Positions 40,946-49,214 of a stretch of DNA of 53,251 bases are shown in pieces (within the stretch, counting starts at the first letter, position 1; each line of letters begins with the position of its first letter). The translations under genes were made by a program, and so were the position numbers. The stretch covers positions 1-53,251 of the forward strand of contig NZ_AXVR01000034.1 in the NCBI RefSeq assembly GCF_000484695.1, given 5' to 3'. Under the pieces are notes generated by a model, which was not told the DNA's origin, ran no database searches, and saw nothing but the letters and a program-made list of their open reading frames with translations. Source of the stretch: Salinispora cortesiana (GTDB taxonomy: Bacteria; Actinomycetota; Actinomycetes; Mycobacteriales; Micromonosporaceae).

Positions 40946-42784
40946 TCAGTGGCCCTGGTATAGGGCGTCGACGTCCTCGCTGAAGTGTTCCTCGACCACA
41001 CTTTTCTTGATCTTGAGAATGGGGGTGAGTTCACCGTCGGCCTCGGTGAGATCCCGGGGCAGGATGCGGAAGGTCTTGACCTGCTCGGCGCGGGAGACGG
41101 TCGCGTTCGCACGGTCAACGGCCGCCTGGATCTCGCCGCACAGCTCCGGGTCGTCCCGCAGCTCGGCCACGGTCGCGTCGTCCGAGCGGCCGTGCTCGGA
41201 GCGCCAACGATCCCAGGCGGACGGGTCGATGGTGACCAGCGCGGTGACGTACGGGCGATCGTCACCGATCAGCATGCACTGGCTGACCAACGGGTGCGCG
41301 CGGATCGCCTCCTCGAGCGGCGCGGGCGCGAGGTTCTGCCCCGAGGCGGTTACGATGATCTCCTTCTGCCGCCCGGTGATCCGCAGGAACCCGTCCGAGT
41401 CCAGCTCGCCGAGGTCGCCGGTCCGCATCCACCCGTCCTGGGTGAACGCCGCCCCGGTGGCCGCCGCGTTGTTCCAGTATCCGGGGAAGACCGGGTCGCC
41501 GCGGGCGAGGATCTCGCCATCGTCGGCGGTCTGGATCTTCACGCCGGGCAGGGGTCGACCGACCGTGCCGATCCGCTGGGACGTCGGCGTGTTCGCCGTC
41601 AACGCCGGGGATGCCTCGGTGAGCCCGTACCCCTCCAGCACCAGCAGGCCCGCGCCCCGGAAGAAGTGTCCCAGCCACTCACCGAGCGGCGCGCCGCCGA
41701 CAATCGCCGCGGAGCACCGACCACCCAGGGCGGCCCGCAGCTTCCGGTACACCAGCAGGTCGAACCCGCCTCGGGCGAGCCGGAGCAGGGGGTTTGGGCC
41801 CCAGGAACGATCGAGACCGTGGCTGTACCGCACCGCCACCCGCTCGGCGAGCCGGAACAGCCAGCCCCGGTGGCTCTCCTCGGCCTTCTGCTCTCCCCGA
41901 CTGTGCAGCTTCTCGAAGACCCGGGGCACCGCCAGGACGAACGTCGGCCGGTGCCGGCGCAGCTGCTCCAGCACGCCCGCGATGTCGGCGCTGTGCACCA
42001 TGGCGGTCCGGGTCTGCACCACCCCAACCTGGATCATCCGGGCGAACGCGTGGGCCAGGGGCAGGAACAACACCGTGGTCGCCCCGGCGTGTAGCAACTG
42101 CGGCAACACCGAGACCGCGGCAGTCACATCACAGTGGATGGATCGGTGGGTCAGCACACAGCCCTTTGGCCGACCGGTCGTGCCGCTGGTATAGACGATC
42201 GTCGCCATGTCACCGCCGGTCACCCGACGGCGCCGGCCGTCAACCACCGCATCGTCAACCGCACGCCCCTGGCCAGCAAGATTGATCAGATCACCGGCGT
42301 CGATCTGCCACACATCACGCAACGCCGGCAGATCCGAACGGCGGCCGGCGACCAACTCGGCCTGATCAGACGTCTCCACCACGCAGCCCACCACGCCCGC
42401 ATCCGACAGGACCCACCCGAGTTGGTCCGCGCTGGCCGTCTCGAAGACCGGCACCGACACCGCCCCGATCGCCCAGAGGGCATAGTCGACCAGGGTCCAC
42501 TCATATCGGGTGCGACTGACTAGCCCGACCCGGTCACCGTGCCCCACCCCGGCCGCGAGGAAGCCACGGGCAAGGCTGAGCACGTCGTCCCGGAACTGGG
42601 CGCACGTCACCGGCACGTCACCACCGCGCACCGACCGGCGCGCGGGCCAGGCGCGGGACACCGGCGCGGGCCGGACGAACTGCACCGCATCCGGGTCCTC
42701 CCGGGCGTTGGTCCACACCTGCTCGGCCAGCCCCGGCAGCACCCCACCGATCTCCTCCACCGGCGAGACCACGACCTCCTGCAC
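40946..42784 (-). CDS. Long-chain fatty acid CoA ligase (FadD15-like)
   Basis: AMP-forming acyl-CoA synthetase, 612 residues. The P-loop-like motif is IVYTSGTTGRPKGCVLTHRS; the A4-type block is LVLEGYGLTEASPALTANTP, A7 is MRTGDLGELDSDGFLRITGR and the A10 lysine sits in LTPILKIKKSVVEEHF. Regions FVLAVPRVFEKLHSR and AIVGGAPLGEWLGHFFRGAG are typical of the long-chain FACS group. It activates fatty acids for breakdown or lipid synthesis. GTG 42784 is the likely start. It is a single gene on the minus strand between SPFH and a divergent hypothetical gene. Confidence 0.94.
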   Translation of the reverse strand: MQEVVVSPVEEIGGVLPGLAEQVWTNAREDPDAVQFVRPAPVSRAWPARRSVRGGDVPVTCAQFRDDVLSLARGFLAAGVGHGDRVGLVSRTRYEWTLVDYALWAIGAVSVPVFETASADQLGWVLSDAGVVGCVVETSDQAELVAGRRSDLPALRDVWQIDAGDLINLAGQGRAVDDAVVDGRRRRVTGGDMATIVYTSGTTGRPKGCVLTHRSIHCDVTAAVSVLPQLLHAGATTVLFLPLAHAFARMIQVGVVQTRTAMVHSADIAGVLEQLRRHRPTFVLAVPRVFEKLHSRGEQKAEESHRGWLFRLAERVAVRYSHGLDRSWGPNPLLRLARGGFDLLVYRKLRAALGGRCSAAIVGGAPLGEWLGHFFRGAGLLVLEGYGLTEASPALTANTPTSQRIGTVGRPLPGVKIQTADDGEILARGDPVFPGYWNNAAATGAAFTQDGWMRTGDLGELDSDGFLRITGRQKEIIVTASGQNLAPAPLEEAIRAHPLVSQCMLIGDDRPYVTALVTIDPSAWDRWRSEHGRSDDATVAELRDDPELCGEIQAAVDRANATVSRAEQVKTFRILPRDLTEADGELTPILKIKKSVVEEHFSEDVDALYQGH

Positions 42785-42974
42785 CTTGCTACCCCCGGTA
42801 GCGTCACCACCGGCACCTGGCGTGCCGGCGCTCGTACCCCCATCGTGCGACCGGCGGCGGCACCGGCGACGGAACTACCAGCAAACTGGCCCGGGCACCG
42901 CGACGACGTGCTAGAAGGTGGTCACCGCCAAAAAAGCGCTCGTCCGGGCCGTCGGAACGGTCTATCTTCCGCGG

Positions 42975-43850
42975 ATGCCCTTCCCCGCTCGCCCACCATT
43001 GCCGCCGGACGTGGACCCCGAGCTGTGGTTCGACACCGAGCACTGCGGCCGGCACTATCTCCTCGACGGCAACCCCCATACGTTCCCTGGGCGCATGTAC
43101 GCCTATTGCGCCGAGCGCGGTATCCGTACCCGAGTGTCGAAGGGTGAGATCAGCGACTGCTCCACGCAGGCCCGCTACTTCGTACGTGGGTACCTGTCCG
43201 GCAGTGAGCCGGCACCACCGGAGTCCGACCGCCCCACCGAATCGGCCGCTCTCGCCTGGAGCGACGCGGTCGCCCGCTTCCGGGACACCGGGTGCTGGGT
43301 TGGCGTCGATGAGAGTGCCGACGCGGCGGCTGACGTCGATACCGACCGGTCTGAGGAGACCGGTGCGGATCCCGACGGTGGCACCGACGCCGAGGCGGGA
43401 GAGATCCCGCAGTGGCTCCAGAGCTGGCTGCGAGAGCAAGCGACCGCACGGGTGGCGCTGGTCGTCGACGTGCCGAACAGCAACGCGGACCACGCCATTG
43501 AAGTCGCCACGACACTCGCCAACCGGGTCGGCAGGCAGACCTGTGATCGCAGCGGTCCGGTCGAGGTCAGCCGACCCGTGTCGTTCACCCGGGTGTACGC
43601 ACTGGTCGGTGTCACTGGGCACCGCCCGTGGGTAGCGGTGCACACGGCCATGACGGCGCTTGGTCGCAGCGGCTGGGCGCCCGCGACCGCGGTCGAAGGG
43701 GAGCAGTACGTGACGGCCGAGTTCAGGGCGGAGCGTGAGCTCAACCAAGGTCTCGACGCACTCGGGGTGAGCGCGGTGGAGATCCACGCTGCCTACGGGC
43801 TGGGGCACGACCCGTCCCGTACGCCGGGCAGTTGGTGGCAGGGCGACTGA
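42975..43850 (+). CDS. Hypothetical protein
   Basis: About 291 residues of unknown function. It begins MPFPARPPLPPDVDPELWFD, then TEHCGRHYLLDGNPHTFPGR and MYAYCAERGIRTRVSKGEIS, with a short acidic, Asp/Glu-rich linker (about 110-140). A second part carries TARVALVVDVPNSNADHAIE and SFTRVYALVGVTGHRPWVAV. The ATG 42975 starts seven bases after TATCTT (42963-42968), so the message may be leaderless; GTG 42918 is an alternative. No membrane segments, and no family recognised. Confidence 0.75.
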   Translation: MPFPARPPLPPDVDPELWFDTEHCGRHYLLDGNPHTFPGRMYAYCAERGIRTRVSKGEISDCSTQARYFVRGYLSGSEPAPPESDRPTESAALAWSDAVARFRDTGCWVGVDESADAAADVDTDRSEETGADPDGGTDAEAGEIPQWLQSWLREQATARVALVVDVPNSNADHAIEVATTLANRVGRQTCDRSGPVEVSRPVSFTRVYALVGVTGHRPWVAVHTAMTALGRSGWAPATAVEGEQYVTAEFRAERELNQGLDALGVSAVEIHAAYGLGHDPSRTPGSWWQGD

Positions 43851-43860
43851 CGACGGCGCG

Positions 43861-44151
43861 CTAGCGGGCGGACGGGCGCTGCGACAGCCCCGGATCCGTC
43901 GGCCGCCGCTGACTCCAACTGGTGACCAGGGCCACGCGGATCAGCTGGCGGATCACCATGATCGCCACCACGTAGAGCAGGTGCTCCCCCACCGGCGGCT
44001 CCGCGATTCGCAGCAGGCTGGCGGCCAACCACAGGTCAAGGCCGACGCGTAGGGCCAGGACCGCGTTCCGGGACACCAGCAGAACCACCGCGGCCGACAG
44101 GATGCCCGCGGCCATACAGGCCAGGACGGCGTACTCGACCAGGGCGCTCAC
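43861..44151 (-). CDS. Small membrane protein coupled to DUF1622 gene
   Basis: A 96-residue protein with three hydrophobic helices: VEYAVLACMAAGILSAAVVL, AVLALRVGLDLWLAASLLRI and EHLLYVVAIMVIRQLIRVAL. A polar C-terminal tail follows. Its length and layout look like the C-terminal half of DUF1622-type proteins, so the two may form one complex. The start GTG overlaps the upstream DUF1622 gene by four bases. Function unknown. Confidence 0.75.
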   Translation of the reverse strand: MSALVEYAVLACMAAGILSAAVVLLVSRNAVLALRVGLDLWLAASLLRIAEPPVGEHLLYVVAIMVIRQLIRVALVTSWSQRRPTDPGLSQRPSAR

Positions 44152-44558
44152 GAGGCCGGCTCCGGACCCGCCCGCTTCGAGTCGCCGGGCCCGGGCGAGC
44201 CGACCTCGGCGATCTCGCGGCGCTCCTGCTTGATCTCACGGGCGAGGAAGAAGTTCAGCGCGGTCCGGATCGCCGCCACCGCAGCCAGCTCGGCGATGTC
44301 CAGCAGGGTTGGCGCGACGGCGGTGCGCATGATGTCCGAGGCGAGTTGGAACTCCAGCCCGAGGGTCAGGAACCGCCCGAGAGTCAGCCGGATCGGCACG
44401 AACGCCCGGCTTTGCCGGTGCCGCAATCCCACAACCACGAACCGGACGAACGCCATCATCGCACCGACGAAAATGATGAGGATGCCGGCGGCCTCGACCA
44501 CCCGTACCAGGAGGTCCACCGCCTCCAACATCCAATGCTGGTCGGACATGTCATCCAT
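44148..44558 (-). CDS. DUF1622 family membrane protein
   Basis: A 136-residue membrane protein with the DUF1622 features: VEAAGILIIFVGAMMAFVRF, LTLGRFLTLGLEFQLASDIM, RTAVAPTLLDIAELAAVAAI and RTALNFFLAREIKQERREI. Three helices are likely. Function unknown. It lies 112 bp after the K+ channel gene, on the same strand, and is coupled to the following small membrane gene. Confidence 0.85.
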   Translation of the reverse strand: MDDMSDQHWMLEAVDLLVRVVEAAGILIIFVGAMMAFVRFVVVGLRHRQSRAFVPIRLTLGRFLTLGLEFQLASDIMRTAVAPTLLDIAELAAVAAIRTALNFFLAREIKQERREIAEVGSPGPGDSKRAGPEPAS

Positions 44559-44669
44559 ACCAGCGGCTTCACGCCGCCACGAGCACCAGCATCCCGGGAC
44601 GACACCCGATCGCGTCGCCGTCGGCCAATCCGCCCCCGGCGGGTGGTGTCATCCGCCGCCGGTCACCCG

Positions 44670-45470
44670 TCAGGTGTGGGTCGTGCGCGCCGGCTGCACC
44701 GGCGGGGCCACCGGGTCCGCGGGGACGGCGCCGGGCGACGGGTCGAGTTGCTGGCGCAGCGCCGCGATCTCCTGGCGCAACGCCGCGACGTCCTCGGCGG
44801 TCGCTGCCGGGTGCCGGTCCCGGCCGGACACCCGGTCAACGATCCAGGTGGCGAGCGAGCCGGTCACAAAACCGATCAGCCCAATGCCGCCGATCATCAG
44901 GCCGACCGCCACCAGCCGCCCCTCCGGGGTGACCGGATAGAAGTCGCCGTAGCCGACGGTCGTGATGGTCACGGCCGCCCACCAGAGGGCATCGCTGTAG
45001 TTGGTGATGGACGGGTCGGGCGCCGCCCGCTCGGCGTCCAGGACCGCCAGGGAGGCGACCCCCACCAGCAAGACGGTGGTCGCGGCCACGTAGATGCCGA
45101 GCCGGCCGCGGACCCAGGCCTCGGTCCGCCGGCTGAGCGAGAGCACCACCGTCACCAACCGCAGCGCCCGCAGCGGACGAAGCATCGGCAGGAGCAGCAC
45201 GGCGAGGTCGAACAGGTGCTCCCGGAGGAAGCGTCGCCGCTGCGTGTGCAGGATGAACCGGACAGCCATGTCGAGCCAGAACACCAGCCAGGTGGTGAAC
45301 GTGGTCACCTGACAGACCGTGATCCATGCCGAGCTGAGCTGCGGATCCAGGATCGGCGCAGCATATGCGGCCAGGAACACCAGGGAGAAAACGGTCAGCG
45401 GCAGTGCGGTCAGGCGCTCCCAGCTCGCGACCCGCTGCTCCCGCCGGCTGATGGAGCCGGTGTTTCCCAT
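44670..45470 (-). CDS. Voltage-gated-type potassium channel
   Basis: About 266 residues. Six hydrophobic segments, with a basic segment PLRALRLVTVVLSLSRRTEA where S4 would be. The pore has WWAAVTITTVGYGDFYPVTP, with the TVGYGD selectivity filter (about residue 186). The C-terminal GRLVAVGLMIGGIGLIGFVT is S6, followed by a coiled coil (EDVAALRQEIAALRQQLDPS) that should hold the tetramer. ATG 45470 is the best start; GGGGGTG lies just upstream. It moves K+ across the membrane. Confidence 0.92.
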   Translation of the reverse strand: MGNTGSISRREQRVASWERLTALPLTVFSLVFLAAYAAPILDPQLSSAWITVCQVTTFTTWLVFWLDMAVRFILHTQRRRFLREHLFDLAVLLLPMLRPLRALRLVTVVLSLSRRTEAWVRGRLGIYVAATTVLLVGVASLAVLDAERAAPDPSITNYSDALWWAAVTITTVGYGDFYPVTPEGRLVAVGLMIGGIGLIGFVTGSLATWIVDRVSGRDRHPAATAEDVAALRQEIAALRQQLDPSPGAVPADPVAPPVQPARTTHT

Positions 45471-45515
45471 GATCACCCCCGACCGTGGTACGAGTATCCA
45501 TGCAACTATGGGCCG

Positions 45516-46046
45516 ATGCGACTCTACGTGGAGCCAACGGGGTCGTCGACGGCGGTGGACGAGCCTCAGGTGGACGAACCCCTGGTAGACGCGCTGGCAG
45601 CGCTGTGCCGCTCGCTGGTTGGCGTCACCGTCCGCACGCTCGATGCCCTCGATGTCGACCTCACGATGTCGCAGTACCGAATCCTGGTCCTCCTCGTCTC
45701 CCAGGGGCCGGCCCGGGTCGTTGACCTCGCCACGACCCTGCACGTCCACCCCTCCACCGTCACCCGTGGGTGTGACCGTCTGGCCCGACGGGGGCTGGTC
45801 GCCCGGCGGACCGGCGAGAGCGACCGCCGGGTCTCCTGGCTCAGCCTGACCGTCGCGGGCCGGGACCTGGTCGGCGAGGTCGTTCGACGCAGTAGCGCCG
45901 AGATCCGGCGGCTGGTCGCGGTGACCGGCACCGCACCCGACGTCGGGCTGATCGACATGCTGGAGGCGCTGGTCGCTGCCGCCGGCGAACCAGATGAACG
46001 GCGGTGGCGGCAGGACTGGGAACGGTGTGTCGGAGCAGCGAGCTGA
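45516..46046 (+). CDS. MarR-family transcriptional regulator
   Basis: About 176 residues. The winged helix is DVDLTMSQYRILVLLVSQGP, ARVVDLATTLHVHPSTVTRG and CDRLARRGLVARRTGESDRR then VSWLSLTVAGRDL, with the recognition helix STVTRGCDRL. The N- and C-terminal helices (LAALCRSLVGVTVRTLDALD; DMLEALVAAAGEPDE) make the dimer interface. It is divergent from the K+ channel gene (45 bp) and 41 bp upstream of a DUF421 gene, so it may regulate either. Ligand unknown. Confidence 0.88.
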   Translation: MRLYVEPTGSSTAVDEPQVDEPLVDALAALCRSLVGVTVRTLDALDVDLTMSQYRILVLLVSQGPARVVDLATTLHVHPSTVTRGCDRLARRGLVARRTGESDRRVSWLSLTVAGRDLVGEVVRRSSAEIRRLVAVTGTAPDVGLIDMLEALVAAAGEPDERRWRQDWERCVGAAS

Positions 46047-46087
46047 GTTCACCTGCATGACGTGGCCGCCGTCGGGTAGCCGCTGCC

Positions 46088-46579
46088 GTGGTCGACTGGC
46101 GGGCGGTCTTCACGCCGGACGCTCCGCTGTTGGAGATCATCGTCCGGGGCAGCGTGATGTACCTGACGCTGTTCTTCCTGCTGCGGGTCCTGCTGAAGCG
46201 GGAGAGCGGCACCACCGGAATGACCGACCTGCTGGTCATCGTGCTGATCGCCGACGCCGCGCAGAACGGCATGGCAAACGGCTACACCTCGCTCGCCGAT
46301 GGGGTGCTGCTGGTCGCGGTGATCATCGGTTGGGCGTACCTGCTCGACGCCGTCGCCTACCGCTGGCAACCCGCCGCCCGACTGATCCGACCGAAACCAC
46401 TGGCCCTGGTCCGCGACGGCCGGATGCTGCACCGCAACATGCGCCGGGAGTTGGTCACCGAAGACGAGCTGTACGGGCAGCTGCGCGAGCAGGGCATCGA
46501 CAGCCTGGCTGAGGTCCGGGAGATGCGGATGGAGTCCGACGGCCAGTTCAGCGTGATCACCCGCCGCCCCGGTAAGTAG
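46088..46579 (+). CDS. DUF421 (YetF-like) membrane protein
   Basis: A 163-residue protein with two or three N-terminal helices (LEIIVRGSVMYLTLFFLLRV; DLLVIVLIADAAQNGM; GVLLVAVIIGWAYLLDAVAY) and a cytoplasmic C-terminal domain: KPLALVRDGRMLHRNMRREL, VTEDELYGQLREQGIDSLAE and VREMRMESDGQFSVI. These fit the DUF421/YetF family, whose role is unknown. The GTG start has no clear ribosome site. It is probably co-transcribed with marR. Confidence 0.9.
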   Translation: MVDWRAVFTPDAPLLEIIVRGSVMYLTLFFLLRVLLKRESGTTGMTDLLVIVLIADAAQNGMANGYTSLADGVLLVAVIIGWAYLLDAVAYRWQPAARLIRPKPLALVRDGRMLHRNMRRELVTEDELYGQLREQGIDSLAEVREMRMESDGQFSVITRRPGK

Positions 46580-46625
46580 CCGCCCTGACCGGGCCCCAAG
46601 CAGCGGACACCAGGACAGGGCCGGG

Positions 46626-47897
46626 TCAGTCAACGGCGAGCAGCGTTCGGGCAGCGGCCACGAGAGCCGCCACCCCGGTCGGCAGCGCCAGCTCAACATT
46701 CGGGGCGAAGCGCGGGCTGTGATTCGTCGGCAGGTTACCCAGCTTCTCGGCCGCGTTGGCGCCGGGTGCCGCCCGCCACTGGCGTGGGCCCACGGTACCG
46801 AGCATCCAGTAGCTGCTCGGTATCCCCCCGGCGGTCAGCAGCGGAAAGTCCTCAGCCGCCAGGGAGGGGGGCCACCCGCTGACCCGCGCCGTCCCGAACA
46901 CCCCGAGGTGGGCGGCCCGCACCCGGGCGGTCACGGCTGGATCCCCCACATAGGCGGGGGTACGCGAAGCGATCCGCACCGTCGGCTCACGTGGGCTGTC
47001 AGCGGCCGCGCACGCCGCCCGAACCGTTCGGGTCACGCTCTCCAGCACCTGGTCCAGCGTCCGCTCGTGCCGGGCCCGGATCGTCACCCCGAGCATCGCC
47101 CGGTCGGCGATGACCGCAGCGTGGTGCCCAGCGCGCAGCGTCCCGACGGTGAGCACCACCGGGTCATCCCGGTTGGCCTGCCGCGCCACCAACGCCTGCA
47201 ACCGCAGGACGATGTCCGCGGCGAGCACCACCGGATCCACGCAAAGCTGCGGGGTGGCCGCGTGCCCGCCCCGTCCAGACACAATGATCTCCAGGGTGAC
47301 GCAGCCGGCCGTCATCGCACCGGCGCCGTGGGCGACCATGCCCGCCGGTAGCGGTGCGGCATGCTGGGCCAGGAGCAGGTCGGGTCGACCGAACCGGTGG
47401 TAGAGACCGTCATCGAGCAGGGCCGCCGCACCGTACAGGGTCTCCTCGGCCGGCTGTCCCAGGATCAACAGCGTCCCCCGCCAGCCGTCCCGAGCTTGGG
47501 CCAGGTGGGCGGCCGCGCCGGCCGCCGCCGCCAGGTGCAGGTCGTGTCCGCAGGCGTGCATGACCGGTACGGTCCGGCCGTCGGCGGCTACGCCGGTAGC
47601 GGTGCTGGCATATGGCAGGCCGGTCTCCTCGGCGACCGGGAGCGCGTCGAGCTCTGCCCGGATCAGGACGGTCGGGCCGGCCCCATTGCGCAGGACGCCG
47701 ACCACGCCATGCCCACCGACTCCGGTCGTGACCTGGTAGCCAACCCCCCGTAGGGCAGCCGCGAAGCGGGCCGCGGTGCGCTCCTCCGCCCCGGAGAGCT
47801 CCGGATGTGCATGCAGGTCGCGGTAGAGCCGGGCCGCGGCGGCAACGGTCTCCCGACCAACCGGCGGGCCTACCGCATCGGCCGCTACGAATGCCAT
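46626..47897 (-). CDS. M20D-family amidohydrolase
   Basis: Metal-dependent hydrolase of N-acyl-amino acids or related amides, about 423 residues. HAHPELSGAEERTAARFAAA and ADGRTVPVMHACGHDLHLAA (CGHD-type metal site) come first, then LILGQPAEETLYGAAALLDD (the catalytic/metal glutamate), VSGRGGHAATPQLCVDPVVL and LGTVGPRQWRAAPGANAAE; NHSPRFAPNVE carries the final metal histidine. ATG 47897 is used; TTG 47909 is an in-frame alternative. It diverges from the RiPP precursor gene (about 150 bp between starts). No direct link to the RiPP can be shown. Confidence 0.92.
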   Translation of the reverse strand: MAFVAADAVGPPVGRETVAAAARLYRDLHAHPELSGAEERTAARFAAALRGVGYQVTTGVGGHGVVGVLRNGAGPTVLIRAELDALPVAEETGLPYASTATGVAADGRTVPVMHACGHDLHLAAAAGAAAHLAQARDGWRGTLLILGQPAEETLYGAAALLDDGLYHRFGRPDLLLAQHAAPLPAGMVAHGAGAMTAGCVTLEIIVSGRGGHAATPQLCVDPVVLAADIVLRLQALVARQANRDDPVVLTVGTLRAGHHAAVIADRAMLGVTIRARHERTLDQVLESVTRTVRAACAAADSPREPTVRIASRTPAYVGDPAVTARVRAAHLGVFGTARVSGWPPSLAAEDFPLLTAGGIPSSYWMLGTVGPRQWRAAPGANAAEKLGNLPTNHSPRFAPNVELALPTGVAALVAAARTLLAVD

Positions 47898-48050
47898 GAG
47901 GTCAGCCAAGCCGACGCCGCTGTCATCTCACTGACATCGGGCGACAGCGGTGTGTGATGCCGGCACCAGGCGATCGGTAAGCGCCCTGGGGTGTGCTTGC
48001 GGTGGGCCGACCGGACAAGCCGGCCGGACGCCGACCCGGGAGGAGTCACC

Positions 48051-48227
48051 ATGGAGCACGACACCGACCTCAACGCCCTCGCCGAAGAGATCATGGAGCT
48101 GGAGTCGGAGACCTTCGCGATCTCCGACTACGCCGACGCGTCCGAGGCGATCCTCGCCTCCTGCTCCTCGTCAGCCACCACCTCGACCTGCAGCAGCACC
48201 ACCTCCACCACCAGCTGCTCGGCCTGA
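48051..48227 (+). CDS. Thiazolylpeptide-type RiPP precursor peptide
   Basis: A 58-residue precursor. Acidic leader (1-36): MEHDTDLNALAEEIMELESE, then TFAISDYADASEAILA. Leaders of this type, with a (D/E)xF/L-x-ISDY block before the core, are seen in thiopeptide and other azole-forming precursors. The predicted core (37-58) starts SCSSSATTSTC and ends TTSTTSCSA: 10 Ser, 7 Thr, 3 Cys, 2 Ala. ATG 48051 has GGGAGGAG at good spacing, and a 15-bp hairpin follows the stop. No cyclodehydratase, dehydratase or protease gene is nearby. It could also be a lanthipeptide-type precursor. Product and maturation are unknown. Confidence 0.8.
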   Translation: MEHDTDLNALAEEIMELESETFAISDYADASEAILASCSSSATTSTCSSTTSTTSCSA

Positions 48228-48241
48228 GCAACAGCAGTACA

Positions 48242-48274
48242 ACGTCGGGTCACCCCGTGGGGGTGGCCCGACGT
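48242..48274. terminator. 15-bp hairpin terminator between precursor and convergent ORF
   Basis: ACGTCGGGTCACCCC (48242-48256), loop GTG, GGGGTGGCCCGACGT (48260-48274), all paired with one T-G wobble. It ends both the precursor gene and the opposing operon. Confidence 0.85.
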
Positions 48275-48275
48275 C

Positions 48276-48464
48276 CTACGACCAGGCACTGATCTCCGAG
48301 TAGGAGGGGAGGTCCCGTCGCACGGTGAGGCCGTCGCGGACGGCTACGGCTGCTTCACTGCTGCCGCCAGGGCGGCGGAAGAGTGGTGAGCCGGTGCTGA
48401 TCCGTCCCACGCCCGGGTCAGCCAGGGTGACGATGGTGTGCGGGGGTGTCGCGCAGTCGGTCAC
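48276..48464 (-). CDS. 62-residue ORF at end of MFS-MerR operon
   Basis: MTDCATPPHTIVTLADPGVG, then RISTGSPLFRRPGGSSEAAV and AVRDGLTVRRDLPSYSEISA ending WS. Its GTG overlaps the MerR stop (GTGA), and codon third positions are mostly G/C, so it is likely translated. I know no family for it. It is the nearest gene to the RiPP precursor, ending just after the shared terminator. It might be a leftover of a larger gene or a small partner or immunity protein; neither is shown. Confidence 0.55.
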   Translation of the reverse strand: MTDCATPPHTIVTLADPGVGRISTGSPLFRRPGGSSEAAVAVRDGLTVRRDLPSYSEISAWS

Positions 48465-49201
48465 GACTGATCGATACTGGCCAGCCGGGCGAGAAGCTCA
48501 CGCTGGGCGTCATTGAAAGCAGTTTCCAGGTACGACATGAGCAGCGCATGGGTCCGCGAGTCCAACTCCGTCCACCCGTCGACGCTCAGCTGGCCCAGGG
48601 CGAGGTGGTAGTCGGCGACCAGCCGGTCGATCTCCTCATCGCCGGTGTCCGGCCCGAGCGCGGCGAACCGGGCGGCCAGCGCGGTGGTGGCCGCCAGCCT
48701 GTCCGGCTCGGTGGCCTGACTGAGCAGCCCGATCAACGCGGCCCGCCCCTTGTCGTCCAGAAGGTGGTGCAGCAGCAGGACTACCTCGCGGTCGTGTTTG
48801 AGTAGCTCTGGCGGCAGGTCCGGACCGCCGCCGTTGCCAATGCCCGCGAGCAGGCCGGCCAGTTCCGACGGCGTGTCCGCGGCGGCTCCGACGGCGCGAA
48901 GCTGGGCGATCACCTCGCGGCGGGCGGTGAGCCGTTCGATCTGGTCGGCCAGTGCGCGGTCGAGCTCGTCGAGGACAGCGTGGGCCCGGTTGCTGGCCCC
49001 CAGTATCGGCGGAATTTCGTCGAGGGGGATGCCGACCTCGGCCAGCCGCCGGATGCGCAGCAGCAGCACCAGGTCGCGCACCGTGTACTCGCGATAGCCG
49101 TTCGCCCGCCGTGCCGGCTCGGGAAGAACCCCAACCTGGTGGTAGTGCCGCAGGGTGCGGACGCTGACTCCGGCCAGCCGGGCGATTTCGCCGCTGTTCA
49201 T
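48461..49201 (-). CDS. MerR-family regulator with C-terminal helical domain
   Basis: A 246-residue activator/repressor. HTH domain (1-70): MNSGEIARLAGVSVRTLRHY, HQVGVLPEPARRANGYREYT, VRDLVLLLRIRRLAEVGIPL. A long dimer helix (ASNRAHAVLDELDRALADQI, about 70-105) and a helical effector domain (110-246), with DREVVLLLHHLLDDKGRAAL and DEEIDRLVADYHLALGQLSV. There is no cysteine in the effector part, unlike TipA, which traps thiopeptides by a cysteine. GGAGG precedes the ATG. It is the second gene of the MFS operon and probably controls its promoter at 50457-50487. Confidence 0.93.
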   Translation of the reverse strand: MNSGEIARLAGVSVRTLRHYHQVGVLPEPARRANGYREYTVRDLVLLLRIRRLAEVGIPLDEIPPILGASNRAHAVLDELDRALADQIERLTARREVIAQLRAVGAAADTPSELAGLLAGIGNGGGPDLPPELLKHDREVVLLLHHLLDDKGRAALIGLLSQATEPDRLAATTALAARFAALGPDTGDEEIDRLVADYHLALGQLSVDGWTELDSRTHALLMSYLETAFNDAQRELLARLASIDQS

Positions 49202-49214
49202 CCGTTCCTCCAGG

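Noticed and set aside
39108..42194. Very long plus-strand ORF of about 1000 codons
   Set aside because: It runs through the antisense of the SPFH and acyl-CoA ligase genes and through the truncated MFS gene; only the MFS part has protein-like sequence in this frame.
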